Positions 1-7,019 of a stretch of DNA of 34,893 nt are shown in pieces (the first letter of the stretch is position 1; every line of letters begins with the position of its first letter). The stretch is from Cytophagales bacterium Ga0077538. Its GTDB lineage: Bacteria; Bacteroidota; Bacteroidia; Cytophagales; Cyclobacteriaceae. The position numbers and the translations under genes are program-made. The DNA lies in the NCBI GenBank assembly GCA_001464155.1, contig LNEN01000145.1, positions 1-34,893 on the forward strand. Direction: 5' to 3'. The notes beneath the pieces are model-generated. The model saw only the letters and a program-made list of their open reading frames with translations. It was not told the DNA's origin and searched no databases.

Positions 1-482
1 TTATTTGCCATCCTCCATTATATTTCTTTGTTCCTTTTGTCTTGACACAAAAGGAACCAAAAAGTCAAGAGCCAATTATGCTCCCCCGCCCATCCTATCA
101 CGCCCCCGCAATTGGCTCTGGCCACGCTCATACTAATAACATGAACAATCAATCTTACTGAATGTCTTTCTACCAGTCTGCTTGCGAGACGCCTAATTCT
201 ATCTTTGGACTGGTGGAGAATGGAGCGGATAGAATTCAGCGTTGAGCGAGCGGACGAGGCCCAGCGGCCTGAGCGACAACGAAATTTGGAAATGTAAAGG
301 CAACATTCTTTAGAAAACAAAACATCATAACCGATCTAAACCCGTTATACAGTCTTTAGCTTGGCGAGTATGGATATACCATCGGGACATCATCACAGCA
401 CAAAAGAAACTTAAAAAATCTTTCAAAGACTTGTGGAATCCCTGCTTGTCTTGCATCCTACGCTCAACTAACTATTTGGCTT
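1..482. other. Intergenic region with inverted repeats, no gene
   Basis: No convincing gene is seen before the ATG at 483. A 10-bp perfect inverted repeat with a 6-nt loop lies at 31-56 (TTCCTTTTGT and ACAAAAGGAA). A second 10-bp pair encloses a C-rich tract at 68-119 (AGAGCCAATT and AATTGGCTCT), and a 9-bp pair lies at 195-203 and 228-236. A 100-codon open frame crosses this structure on the minus strand, but it is rich in Arg and Ser and has no protein-like features, so I treat it as spurious. The first hairpin resembles a sequence I recall between genes in many Bacteroidota genomes; that is memory, not a search. Confidence 0.5.
31..56. repeat. 10-bp perfect hairpin at left edge
   Basis: TTCCTTTTGT at 31-40 pairs perfectly with ACAAAAGGAA at 47-56 across the loop CTTGAC. 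It could be the terminator of a gene beyond the left edge or part of a dispersed intergenic repeat. There is no clear T-tract on either side. Confidence 0.5.
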
Positions 483-1790
483 ATGAAAACAAGACAACAC
501 TTAATGCTCACGGCCGCTGCAATGGGTATTCTTTCACTCGTGGCTTCCACTTTTTCAGTGAAGCCTTCGCGTACTCCGTACGTCTCCAACATTCCTAAGG
601 GATGTGTTTTCCGAACGGTGATGGGAGAAGAAAAATCCGACTCCTTTTTCATTTACAAAACAAGCGATCGAGTATCGACTTCCATTGATCGAGGTTTAAC
701 ATGGATGGCCCGCGCGCAACAAGACAATGGTGGCTGGGGTGCTGGTTCGCATGCACGGCAAGACATTCGAGATCCGCATGCCGTAAGCAGTGACCCCGCT
801 ACGACTGCCATGGTGGCAATGGCTTTGCTGCGCACCGGCAATACGCTCACTAAAGGAGGCTATGCAGCCCATGTGCGAAAGGCAACCGAGTATTTATTAC
901 AAGCAGTAGAAAGCTCTTCACCCAATAGTGCCAATATCACAAACCTGACCGGTACTCAAATTCAAAATAAGTTGGGTAACAACATTGATGTGGTGCTCAC
1001 CTCTCAATACCTCACCAACTTACTGGAGCAGCTAAACAACAATGATCCGATGCGTAACCGGGTAAAACGTGCTGTTGAAGTCTGCATTACTAAAATACAA
1101 CAAGCGCAACGTGCGGATGGAAGTATGGAAGGTTCAGGTTGGGCAGGTGTACTGCAATCCTCCTTTGCCACCAACGCCCTTGAAGCAGCGGAAGCATTAG
1201 ATGTAGAGGTTGATGACAAAGCACTTGCCAGGGCACGTGACTTTCAAAAACAAAACTATGATGCGAAATCTGGAAATGTTAATACAGACATGGGGGCTGG
1301 AATTGTTCTCTACTCTGTATCCGGCTCTACGCGTGCGAGTGCAAAAGAAGCCAGACACGTTCAAGAAGAAATGGAAAAAGCTAAGCAAGACGGTCGTTTA
1401 GCAAAAAGTGCTGCTCCTTCAGTCGCTAACTTAGAAAAAATTGGTTTTACCAAAGAGGAAGCGATCAAACACACTACTGCTTATGAAGTGTATAACTCAG
1501 CAAAAGTCCAGGCACAGCGAGAAGATGTACTCAGCGGTTTTGGTAACAATGGAGGAGAAGAATTTATGAGCTATTTACAAACGGGTGAGAGCATGATCAT
1601 TGGAAAAGATACTGACTGGACACGCTGGTACGATAATACAAGTGGACGCTTGTTACAAATCCAAAACAACGATGGCAGCTGGAGTGGCCATCATTGTATA
1701 ACAAGTCCGGTATTTTGTACTGCTACCTGTTTATTAATTCTTTCTGTGAAAAATGATGTGGAAAGGTTAGTGAAAAAAGGGACAAATTAA
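483..1790 (+). CDS. Secreted prenyltransferase/squalene-oxidase-repeat (alpha/alpha toroid) protein
   Basis: This 435-aa protein has an N-terminal hydrophobic segment (residues 7-23) that looks like a signal peptide or anchor. The body carries QW-type repeat motifs of the terpenoid cyclase/prenyltransferase alpha-alpha toroid fold: QQDNGGWG at about 79-86 followed by SDPATTAMVAMALL, a middle ADGS/SGWAG repeat, and NNDGSWSG near residue 398 followed by a TATCLLILSV helix. The DxDDTA catalytic motif of squalene-hopene cyclases is not present, so cyclase activity is unlikely; exported toroid proteins of unknown role fit better. The region between about 280 and 380 is charged and helical. The gene stands alone and converges on the dioxygenase gene across a strong hairpin at 1803-1841. 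Confidence 0.7.
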   Translation: MKTRQHLMLTAAAMGILSLVASTFSVKPSRTPYVSNIPKGCVFRTVMGEEKSDSFFIYKTSDRVSTSIDRGLTWMARAQQDNGGWGAGSHARQDIRDPHAVSSDPATTAMVAMALLRTGNTLTKGGYAAHVRKATEYLLQAVESSSPNSANITNLTGTQIQNKLGNNIDVVLTSQYLTNLLEQLNNNDPMRNRVKRAVEVCITKIQQAQRADGSMEGSGWAGVLQSSFATNALEAAEALDVEVDDKALARARDFQKQNYDAKSGNVNTDMGAGIVLYSVSGSTRASAKEARHVQEEMEKAKQDGRLAKSAAPSVANLEKIGFTKEEAIKHTTAYEVYNSAKVQAQREDVLSGFGNNGGEEFMSYLQTGESMIIGKDTDWTRWYDNTSGRLLQIQNNDGSWSGHHCITSPVFCTATCLLILSVKNDVERLVKKGTN

Positions 1791-1802
1791 TTCTAGTTTC
1801 AG

Positions 1803-1841
1803 ATTCAACATTCAGGATTATACTAATCCTGAATGTTGAAT
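1803..1841. terminator. Bidirectional hairpin between convergent genes
   Basis: An 18-bp perfect stem (1803-1820 with 1824-1841) closes on the 3-nt loop TAC between the stop codons of two convergent genes. The flanking A/T on each side is weak, but the position and stem length fit a shared terminator. Confidence 0.75.
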
Positions 1842-1848
1842 ACCCTTT

Positions 1849-2739
1849 CTACGCACGATCAATCTTGAGAGAAGTCATAGTGATAGAGCCCATGATTGCC
1901 TTGTCGTTAAAGAGACTCACCTTCTCCTGCTCACCTTGCAAAGCAAGGGTATACAAAAGTGGCAGGTAATGATCGGGGGTAGGAATGGACAAGTCAAAGG
2001 CTCTGCCTTGCGAAGTATACTTAATAAGTGAAGCATGATCGTTTGACGTGATGTAGCTTTTCATTTTAGCATTGGCTTCCAAGGCCCAGTCATAACCAAA
2101 CTCTGGTTCGTTCATTTTATCCCAGGCAACCATGCGCAGGTTGTGTACCATGTTTCCGCTTCCCACAATCAATACACCTTTTTTTCGAAGCGCAGATAAT
2201 TCGCGCCCTAATTCATAATGGTATTGTGGAGCCTGGTTGTAATCTAAACTCATTTGAAACACTGGCACATCTGCTGCTGGATATAAATGCTTGACCACAC
2301 TCCATGCCCCGTGATCGAGTCCCCATTTATAGTCAAGGCCTACTTCTGTTTTCGTGATAACTTTTTTTGTTTCTGCAGCAAAGGCAGGACTGCCGGGTGC
2401 TGGATACTGTACTTCAAAGAGCTCGCGTGGAAAACCACCGAAATCATGTATGGTGCGTGGAGCCTCCATGGCTGTTACAAAAGTGCCTCGCGTTTCCCAA
2501 TGGGCAGAGATAACTAAGATAGCACTCGGCTTCGGCACATGCTGTACAGCATTGCGCCAGCCTTTCACAAATTCATTTTCCTCAATGGCATTCATGGGGC
2601 TACCGTGTCCCAGAAATAATACCGGCATCTGTTCAGTAGCAGCCAGCGGTTGTATCAGAGAATCGAGTTCTTTTAATTTCATAGTAAAGCCGGTGAGCGG
2701 TACCAGAGCCAGGGATTGTAAAAAAGCTTTTCGGTTCAT
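1849..2739 (-). CDS. Class III extradiol dioxygenase, DODA-type (4,5-DOPA dioxygenase-like)
   Basis: This 296-aa protein belongs to the LigB-like class III extradiol ring-cleavage family, closest to the YgiD/DODA group that opens catechol-type rings with a bound divalent metal. Visible motifs are GHGSPMNA (His45), ISAHWE (His80), LDHGAW (His143), GSGNMVHNLR (His199) and TPDHYLPLL (His257). His45, His80 and His257 are the likely metal ligands and His199 a catalytic residue. Family members are usually about 260-270 aa. The extra roughly 35 N-terminal residues, beginning MNRKAFLQSLALVPL, look like an export signal without the twin arginine. The natural substrate cannot be read from the sequence, and no catechol pathway genes lie nearby. 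Confidence 0.85.
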   Translation of the reverse strand: MNRKAFLQSLALVPLTGFTMKLKELDSLIQPLAATEQMPVLFLGHGSPMNAIEENEFVKGWRNAVQHVPKPSAILVISAHWETRGTFVTAMEAPRTIHDFGGFPRELFEVQYPAPGSPAFAAETKKVITKTEVGLDYKWGLDHGAWSVVKHLYPAADVPVFQMSLDYNQAPQYHYELGRELSALRKKGVLIVGSGNMVHNLRMVAWDKMNEPEFGYDWALEANAKMKSYITSNDHASLIKYTSQGRAFDLSIPTPDHYLPLLYTLALQGEQEKVSLFNDKAIMGSITMTSLKIDRA

Positions 2740-2835
2740 TCTACCACTCGAATTGATTTACAAGCATAACACAAAGGCTTGCGAAAAATTCCCGGCAAAC
2801 GTATTTCTTAATCTAGTTCAATGCCTGCTAGGTTG

Positions 2836-2870
2836 TGCGATCATCCTCGTTTGGAACGAGGATGATCGCA
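2836..2870 (-). terminator. 16-bp perfect hairpin downstream of DUF3606 gene
   Basis: Bases 2836-2851 pair perfectly with 2855-2870 around the loop TGG. It lies just past the stop of the minus-strand gene ending at 2884, so it probably ends that transcript. It lacks a clear T-tract on the minus strand, so a non-terminator role such as an RNA-stabilising hairpin is possible. Confidence 0.5.
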
Positions 2871-2883
2871 ACTAGTCTATCTA

Positions 2884-3075
2884 TTAAATCTTACTTTTTT
2901 TCCGAAGGTACTGCTCTATCTTCTTCACACTTGAACTACCGGTGGCTCGCACGGCACCACTCAGTTGCTGCGGACTAATCGACCATTTCTTTGTCCAGTA
3001 ACTCACTTCGTAAGACTCGTGGGTATTAATCTTTGTCCGGTCCCTGTAGTCCTTTTTTGATTTATCGTCTGCCAT
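2884..3075 (-). CDS. DUF3606 domain-containing small protein
   Basis: This 63-aa charged protein matches the short DUF3606 family of Proteobacteria and Bacteroidota. It opens with MADDKSKKDYRDRTKIN, continues with an EVSYWTKKWSISPQQL helix and a glycine-containing turn (RATGSS), and ends with the basic helix KKIEQYLRKK. The core resembles a small helical domain in which 'the sequence shifts from Trp/Lys to a Ser-Pro-Gln-Leu helix cap', and its function is unknown. It is a single-gene unit followed by a long hairpin. The length is normal for the family. Confidence 0.75.
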   Translation of the reverse strand: MADDKSKKDYRDRTKINTHESYEVSYWTKKWSISPQQLSGAVRATGSSSVKKIEQYLRKKSKI

Positions 3076-3170
3076 ACTATCAAATTTAAGATATGAATAA
3101 ATTCAGTCTTGATTTCAGTAGGTACCCTCCTTATCCACTTACGTTATATGGAGTACAGAAAAAGGTGGAT

Positions 3171-3443
3171 TTACTTCAGCACAAATACCGAAGCCTGGTT
3201 GTTCATGTGGTAGCGGCTCTTCTTCACAGCCTTTTCCTTTACAAAATGCGTAACAATCGCATCGGAGTATTCACGCTTGCAGGCAAAGTAGTGAGCCTTC
3301 TTAGCTTCTTTGTTTGTTTTTAGTAACTGGGAAACAATGCTTTTATCGCGGGCACCTATTTCACACGCAGGGGCAATAGCCTTTTCTACTTCTGCAATAA
3401 GGGTGTTAATCTCTTTTATCTGTTGGGCATTAAATACAGGCAT
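3171..3443 (-). CDS. Hypothetical protein, 90 aa
   Basis: I do not recognise this protein. The frame is open up to 3563, but I prefer the Met at 3443 (MPVFNAQQIKEINTLIAEVE), because the 40 codons upstream look like translated intergenic DNA. From there it is 90 aa, soluble, mostly helical and lysine-rich, with two Cys residues (PACEIG and YFACKREYS) and no membrane segment. It lies between the DUF3606 gene and the coiled-coil gene on the same strand, separated from the latter by a terminator-like hairpin, so it is probably transcribed alone. Confidence 0.5.
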   Translation of the reverse strand: MPVFNAQQIKEINTLIAEVEKAIAPACEIGARDKSIVSQLLKTNKEAKKAHYFACKREYSDAIVTHFVKEKAVKKSRYHMNNQASVFVLK

Positions 3444-3623
3444 GGGAATGGATTTAGTTACTGTAAGATAAGAGATTAGAATGATAAACCCAGAGTGAGC
3501 AGTGGTATTTAAAGTCGTTTTGCCAAAACTTACCAATTCTTTCTTAGCTGTCAGCCCAGTCAATGTCTACTGCACAGTTCTCTTTAGGAGACTCTTCGAA
3601 GAAGTAAGAATACTTAAAACCAG

Positions 3624-3654
3624 AAACCCCTGCCAGCAGCGCCAACAGGGGTTT
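3624..3654 (-). terminator. Hairpin terminator of the 236-aa coiled-coil gene
   Basis: AAACCCCTG at 3624-3632 pairs with CAGGGGTTT at 3646-3654 around a 13-nt loop. It lies 26 bases beyond the stop of the minus-strand gene ending at 3680. Only a short T run (GGTTTT) follows on the minus strand. Confidence 0.6.
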
Positions 3655-3679
3655 CATTTTCCAGCATACATCATTGTTG

Positions 3680-4390
3680 TTACTTTTTGTTGAACTTAAT
3701 CGACTTGAGTAATGCATACTCCTGACTGTTATAGCCGAAGACAGCATACACGTGATTCTTCACTGCGCGTTGCAATGCCAGCAGGGAATTCTGCTTGCCG
3801 TACAGCACTTGGTCACGAACCACGCGTGCGTTCGACCAGGCTACCTTGGCTACACTCACCTTAGCGTTGAGGTTCTCGAGCTCCTCCACTTTACGGACTA
3901 AGTGTGCCTTCTTCAGCACTGTTTCGCTGGCCGTGTACAAAGGTTCTGCTTGTACTGCCAGCACCAGTTTACTGAAGTGGTCTGCACGACCTGCATACGA
4001 CTGTTGCACAAGCGACCGTTTCGCTTTCGCTTCTCCGCCTGCGGGGTTTGGCAGTGGACTGCGGTCCTTACTTTGGTGGCCTCTGATCTGGCGCACAAAG
4101 TAACGCGCATCATCCATTGTTTCTACCGAAGCTCCGTAGTCTGAAAGCGTCCGCAAAATGCTGGTGGCCAGTGTGGGCAGCTTGTCGTACGCCTGCCTGC
4201 GACTGTTCACTTCTCTGTCGAACTTCGTTTTGGCAAGCTTGGCTTCTTCCAGCGCTTGCTTGGCTCCGTTCAACATGTTCAACAATGATTCTACTTGGAG
4301 GGACTGGTGACCAGGGTTATACTTACCTCCCAACCCGGTGCAGATGTCTACTAACCTAGAGTAGCTTTCTACATTTTTAACATGTGTCAT
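3680..4390 (-). CDS. Hypothetical coiled-coil protein, 236 aa
   Basis: I do not recognise a named family. The protein has no signal peptide or membrane segment. It is dominated by helical, alanine/lysine/glutamate-rich segments: residues about 28-75 (LESLLNMLNGAKQALEE onward) and about 160-205 (KKAHLVRKVEELENLNAK). A less regular basic linker sits between them (about 105-130, containing PNPAGGEAKAK). The C-terminal motif VFGYNSQEY precedes a lysine-rich tail. The two helical halves could form an antiparallel coiled-coil. It reads as its own transcription unit with a hairpin terminator at 3624-3654. The function is unknown. Confidence 0.6.
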   Translation of the reverse strand: MTHVKNVESYSRLVDICTGLGGKYNPGHQSLQVESLLNMLNGAKQALEEAKLAKTKFDREVNSRRQAYDKLPTLATSILRTLSDYGASVETMDDARYFVRQIRGHQSKDRSPLPNPAGGEAKAKRSLVQQSYAGRADHFSKLVLAVQAEPLYTASETVLKKAHLVRKVEELENLNAKVSVAKVAWSNARVVRDQVLYGKQNSLLALQRAVKNHVYAVFGYNSQEYALLKSIKFNKK

Positions 4391-4564
4391 AAGTGTTAAA
4401 TTTGATATTACAACGTGGGTCTGGGGGGATTGAGTTGTCTTTCTTCGAACTATTTTGCAAACTATATTTTTTCATTTCTATGCAACTCAAACAATACTGG
4501 CACGTTTGCAGGCATTTTTTCCTGGCGTTTGTAAACGGTTATCCAGTTTTTCGCTAGTCTGCAT

Positions 4565-4678
4565 CTAATGACGTTGAGTGACTTAGGTGCTGATGAGTTG
4601 ATGTGCTGATTCGGTGATATGCTGATTTGAAGATTTGGCAATTTAAGAATTTGAAAATAAGAAGACACTCAACATTAG
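4565..4678. repeat. Low-complexity tract enclosed by an inverted repeat
   Basis: CTAATG-AC-GTTGAGTG at 4565-4580 pairs with CACTCAACATTAG at 4666-4678 apart from a 2-nt bulge. The enclosed tract is a run of degenerate GTGCTGAT/GATTTGAAGATTTG words. Similar tracts recur between genes in Bacteroidota as far as I recall. Confidence 0.5.
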
Positions 4679-4936
4679 ACGTCCCTTCGCAGTCACCTGA
4701 AATGTTACTGAAAGGAGACAGAGATCCGTCCGACCGGAATCATCCGGGCTGGAGTCCCCTAACTAAGAGAAGGATATTGAAATCAAAATGATTCTTCATG
4801 GGTGGCTCTTTTCAATCGGGGATTGCCACTTTCTATCCAGATAGCTTCTATCCGAATGAAGATGGGTAGTGAGTCCCTAAAAAGAACCTTGCCGGTCATC
4901 TGCATGTCCGTAGTAAGTATAAAAGCCGTGTTTACC

Positions 4937-5021
4937 AACTCACCCCGTCATGCATGCGCATGACACCCCTCTCTACCAAGTAGAGAGGGGAAAGATCATC
5001 GAAGATGATCAGGGGTGAGTT
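4937..5021. repeat. R1 element copy A: closed multi-hairpin junction repeat
   Basis: The outer arms AACTCACCCC (4937-4946) and GGGGTGAGTT (5012-5021) pair perfectly over 10 bp. Inside are three hairpins: GTCATGC/GCATGAC (4947-4964), CCCCTCTCTAC/GTAGAGAGGGG with loop CAA (4966-4990), and GATCATC/GATGATC (4994-5010). The whole 85-bp unit could fold as a four-way junction in DNA or RNA. Related copies lie at 6888-6958 and 22402-22483 and a fragment at 10399-10447. Confidence 0.85.
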
Positions 5022-5030
5022 GAATTTACC

Positions 5031-5375
5031 TGACCCTTACCCCGCATCTAATGGTGCTCATAATTTTTCAACCGGTCATCACCCTCACTTCACTGGCGCG
5101 TATAACCTTTTGCCGGGTCCTTACCCCGCATCTAACGGTGCTCATAATTTGTCAACCAGTCATCATCCCCACTTCATTGATGCATATAAATTTTTGCCGG
5201 GCCCTTACCCCCCCACTTCATTGACGCATATAAACTTTTGCCGGGTCCTTACCCCGCATCCAACGGTGCTTATAATTTTTCAACCCCTCATCATCCCCAC
5301 TTCACTGGCGCGTATACTCTTTTACCGGATCCTTAACCCGCATGTCACGGTGCTTATAGTTTTTCAACCATGGGT
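5031..5375. repeat. 84-bp tandem repeat (minisatellite), about five copies
   Basis: The word CCTTACCCCGCATC, or a variant of it, begins each unit. The TTACCC landmark falls at 5037, 5121, 5205, 5249 and 5333, giving spacings of 84, 84, 44 and 84. The third unit therefore lacks 40 bp. Units share TGGTGCTCATAATTT, CCACTTCA(C/T)TG and GCGTATAA-TTTTGCCGGG words with scattered point differences. The array starts directly after R1 copy A. Confidence 0.85.
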
Positions 5376-5499
5376 CAGCTTCCTGTCTAACGAGAATTAA
5401 CGGTTCACTACACCAATCCCCCCGTTCACTACCTTCATGTTGACAGGCCTGAATCCTTTACCCAGCTTTGTCCCGTTCTATTGAACAAATAGCTTTTTT

Positions 5500-5820
5500 A
5501 TGAAACTTCTACGTACTGTACTCGCTGGCATCCTCTGCTTAACCCTGGCTACTGCCTCTCTTTCCCAAGACATTACTGTCTCCTCTTCCCGTGACAAGCA
5601 AAAATTCACCTACCGCAACGGAAGTCCGTTGCAAAGCTTTGAGGTGGAAAGTCGTGGCATCATTACCCTTACCGATGACGACAAGGATGTGAAGCGCATC
5701 TCTGCCGATGGGTACCTGGAAATTGAAAAGACCGTGTTTGGCAGCACTCGTAAAATTGTGATTACCCCGGAGGGTGACGGTCCAAAACGCCAATACTATG
5801 AAGGCCGCTCGTTTGCCTGA
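5500..5820 (+). pseudogene. N-terminal part of a frameshifted SDHY-repeat protein
   Basis: This 106-codon frame starts with a clear signal peptide (MKLLRTVLAGILCLTLATASLSQ) and continues into a beta-rich segment (FEVESRGIITLTDDDKDVKRI, EKTVFGSTRKIVITPEG). It stops at TGA 5818. The next frame (+1) takes over at once with LPELVKTTTLGAEGRVNRFY. As I recall the family, a short beta domain is followed in one chain by helical SDHY repeats, so this and the next entry are most likely halves of one gene broken near 5798-5822. A small deletion, a recent mutation or a sequencing error would each explain it. If the halves are separate genes, this one would be a small exported protein. Confidence 0.6.
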
Positions 5821-6871
5821 GTTGGTAAAGACAACCACCCTGGGTGCCGAAGGAAGGGTAAACCGATTTTACCGCAGAGGGGGTGTGAGCAGCGTACTGA
5901 GTGAGATCAAAGCCATGAAGAGTGATTATGTGATGGCTGCGTATGCGAATCTCTTAATGAAGTTGCCTGTTACGGAGAAAGACTACCCCACTATTATTAG
6001 TAGCGTGGTGGATGCGATGGACTCCGATCACTACCGCACGGAATTTTTGGAAGGCAACATGAGCAAGTTTATTCAGGATCAGTCTTCCGTGGATGCTGTG
6101 TGCGCTGCCAGTACACGCATGGAGTCCGATCATTACAAAACACAGGTTATTAAAGGAGCCCTTCGCAATCAAAGTATTTCAGCAGAAGCGAAGAAGTCCA
6201 TTTTGCTGGCTGCCAGTCAAATGGACTCTGACCACTATTTAACAGAAGTGGTGACTACTTTATTGAAGCAAGCGAACACTGATGCCACGATCAGTGAAGC
6301 CATCGAAACCAGTAAGGCTATTGAATCAGATCATTATAGAAGTGTGGTGTTGCAAGCAGCCCTCAATAAATCAGGGCTTTCTGCCAATTCATATAAACTG
6401 GCGCTGGAGTCCGTGCGCGGTATCGAGTCGGACCATTACAAAACTGAAGTGTTGACCATGCTCCTTAAAAATAAACTGCCCGATGATCAGATTTTCAACC
6501 TGGTTGACATGAGCAGTGCCATCACGTCAGATCATTATCTCACAGAAGTGTTCACAAACGTAATGGAAACACAAAACCTGTCGGATCAGAGTTTTACCAA
6601 ATTGATGAGTCGTGTTAACTCCGTAAAAAGTGACCACTATGCTTCCGTCATTCTTCGTTCGGCCCTGGAGCAGCCTTCCCTCAGTGATGCCAAGTTGATC
6701 AGCATCATCAACGCGGCCGGAGTGCTGGATTCAGATCATTATGTTACCGAAGTATTGACCGCCTGTGCACCGAGCGTAAAATCAGCCGCAGCCAAAGATG
6801 CATACCGCGCTACTGCTAAGAAGATAGATTCGGAAACGTATTACGGCCGGGCGTTAAGGGCGATTGATTAA
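5774..6871 (+). pseudogene. C-terminal part of the SDHY-repeat protein (helical repeats)
   Basis: This 365-codon frame overlaps the preceding one by 47 bases. Residues before LPELVKTT (about residue 14) are a shadow of the upstream frame. From residue about 35 there is one SDYV copy, then eight SDHY copies spaced about 32-37 residues apart, each within an xxIxSDHY(K/L)TEVL-type helix pair. They end in a degenerate SETYYG copy. The layout suggests an alpha-helical solenoid like HEAT repeats, with the conserved Ser-Asp-His-Tyr at equivalent positions. On its own this frame has no signal peptide and no plausible start, which supports fusion with the frame at 5500. The function is unknown. An R1 repeat and then a sensor kinase operon follow. 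Confidence 0.65.
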
Positions 6872-6887
6872 GACTACTCACAAAGAA

Positions 6888-6958
6888 AACTCACCCCCAA
6901 TTCTCTACGAGAATTACCCCCTCTCTACTTTGTAGAGAGGGGGTATGGGAGGCGAGTT
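6888..6958. repeat. R1 element copy C
   Basis: AACTCACCCCC (6888-6898) faces an imperfect partner GGCGAGTT (6951-6958). Between them are AATTCTC/GAGAATT (6899-6915) and a 12-bp hairpin CCCCCTCTCTAC/GTAGAGAGGGGG with loop TTT (6917-6943). The third arm is reduced to a short TATGGGA remnant. It lies between the SDHY gene and the kinase operon and may act as a terminator for the former. Confidence 0.75.
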
Positions 6959-7019
6959 AACTACACATAATTTCTGAAATCTTGTCCTTCCTCCGCAAAA
7001 CCCGTAGCTTGAAGGTGCA

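Larger units (their letters stand above)
4391..5499. other. 1.1-kb gene-free region dense in repeats
   Basis: No credible gene is seen. The stretch contains an imperfect inverted repeat around a low-complexity GATGTGCTGATTTG-like tract (4565-4678), a three-hairpin junction repeat (4937-5021) and an 84-bp tandem repeat (5031-5375). A 131-codon frame opens inside the first of these and runs through the tandem repeat. It is not real, because a 40-bp deletion in copy 3 shifts its frame without selection restoring it. Bases about 4680-4930 show nothing I can name. Confidence 0.7.

Noticed and set aside
18-320. 100-codon minus-strand open frame at the left edge
   Set aside because: It overlaps several inverted repeats and its product is Arg/Ser-rich with no protein-like pattern.
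4937-5375. CRISPR array
   Set aside because: Units are 84 bp with no conserved short repeat plus unique spacers, and there are no cas genes.
5005-5400. 131-codon open frame through the tandem repeat
   Set aside because: It starts inside an R1 hairpin, and the 40-bp deletion in copy 3 changes the reading frame of later units, so the protein repeat is not maintained.
5467-5497. TTTG-N19-TAGCTTTT promoter-like pair before the SDHY gene
   Set aside because: The -7-like box ends 2 bases before the ATG, so the transcript would start at or after the start codon; probably chance.
5790-5825. Programmed ribosomal frameshift joining the two SDHY frames
   Set aside because: No slippery heptamer is visible at the junction, and the missing residues between the halves fit a deletion or sequence error better.
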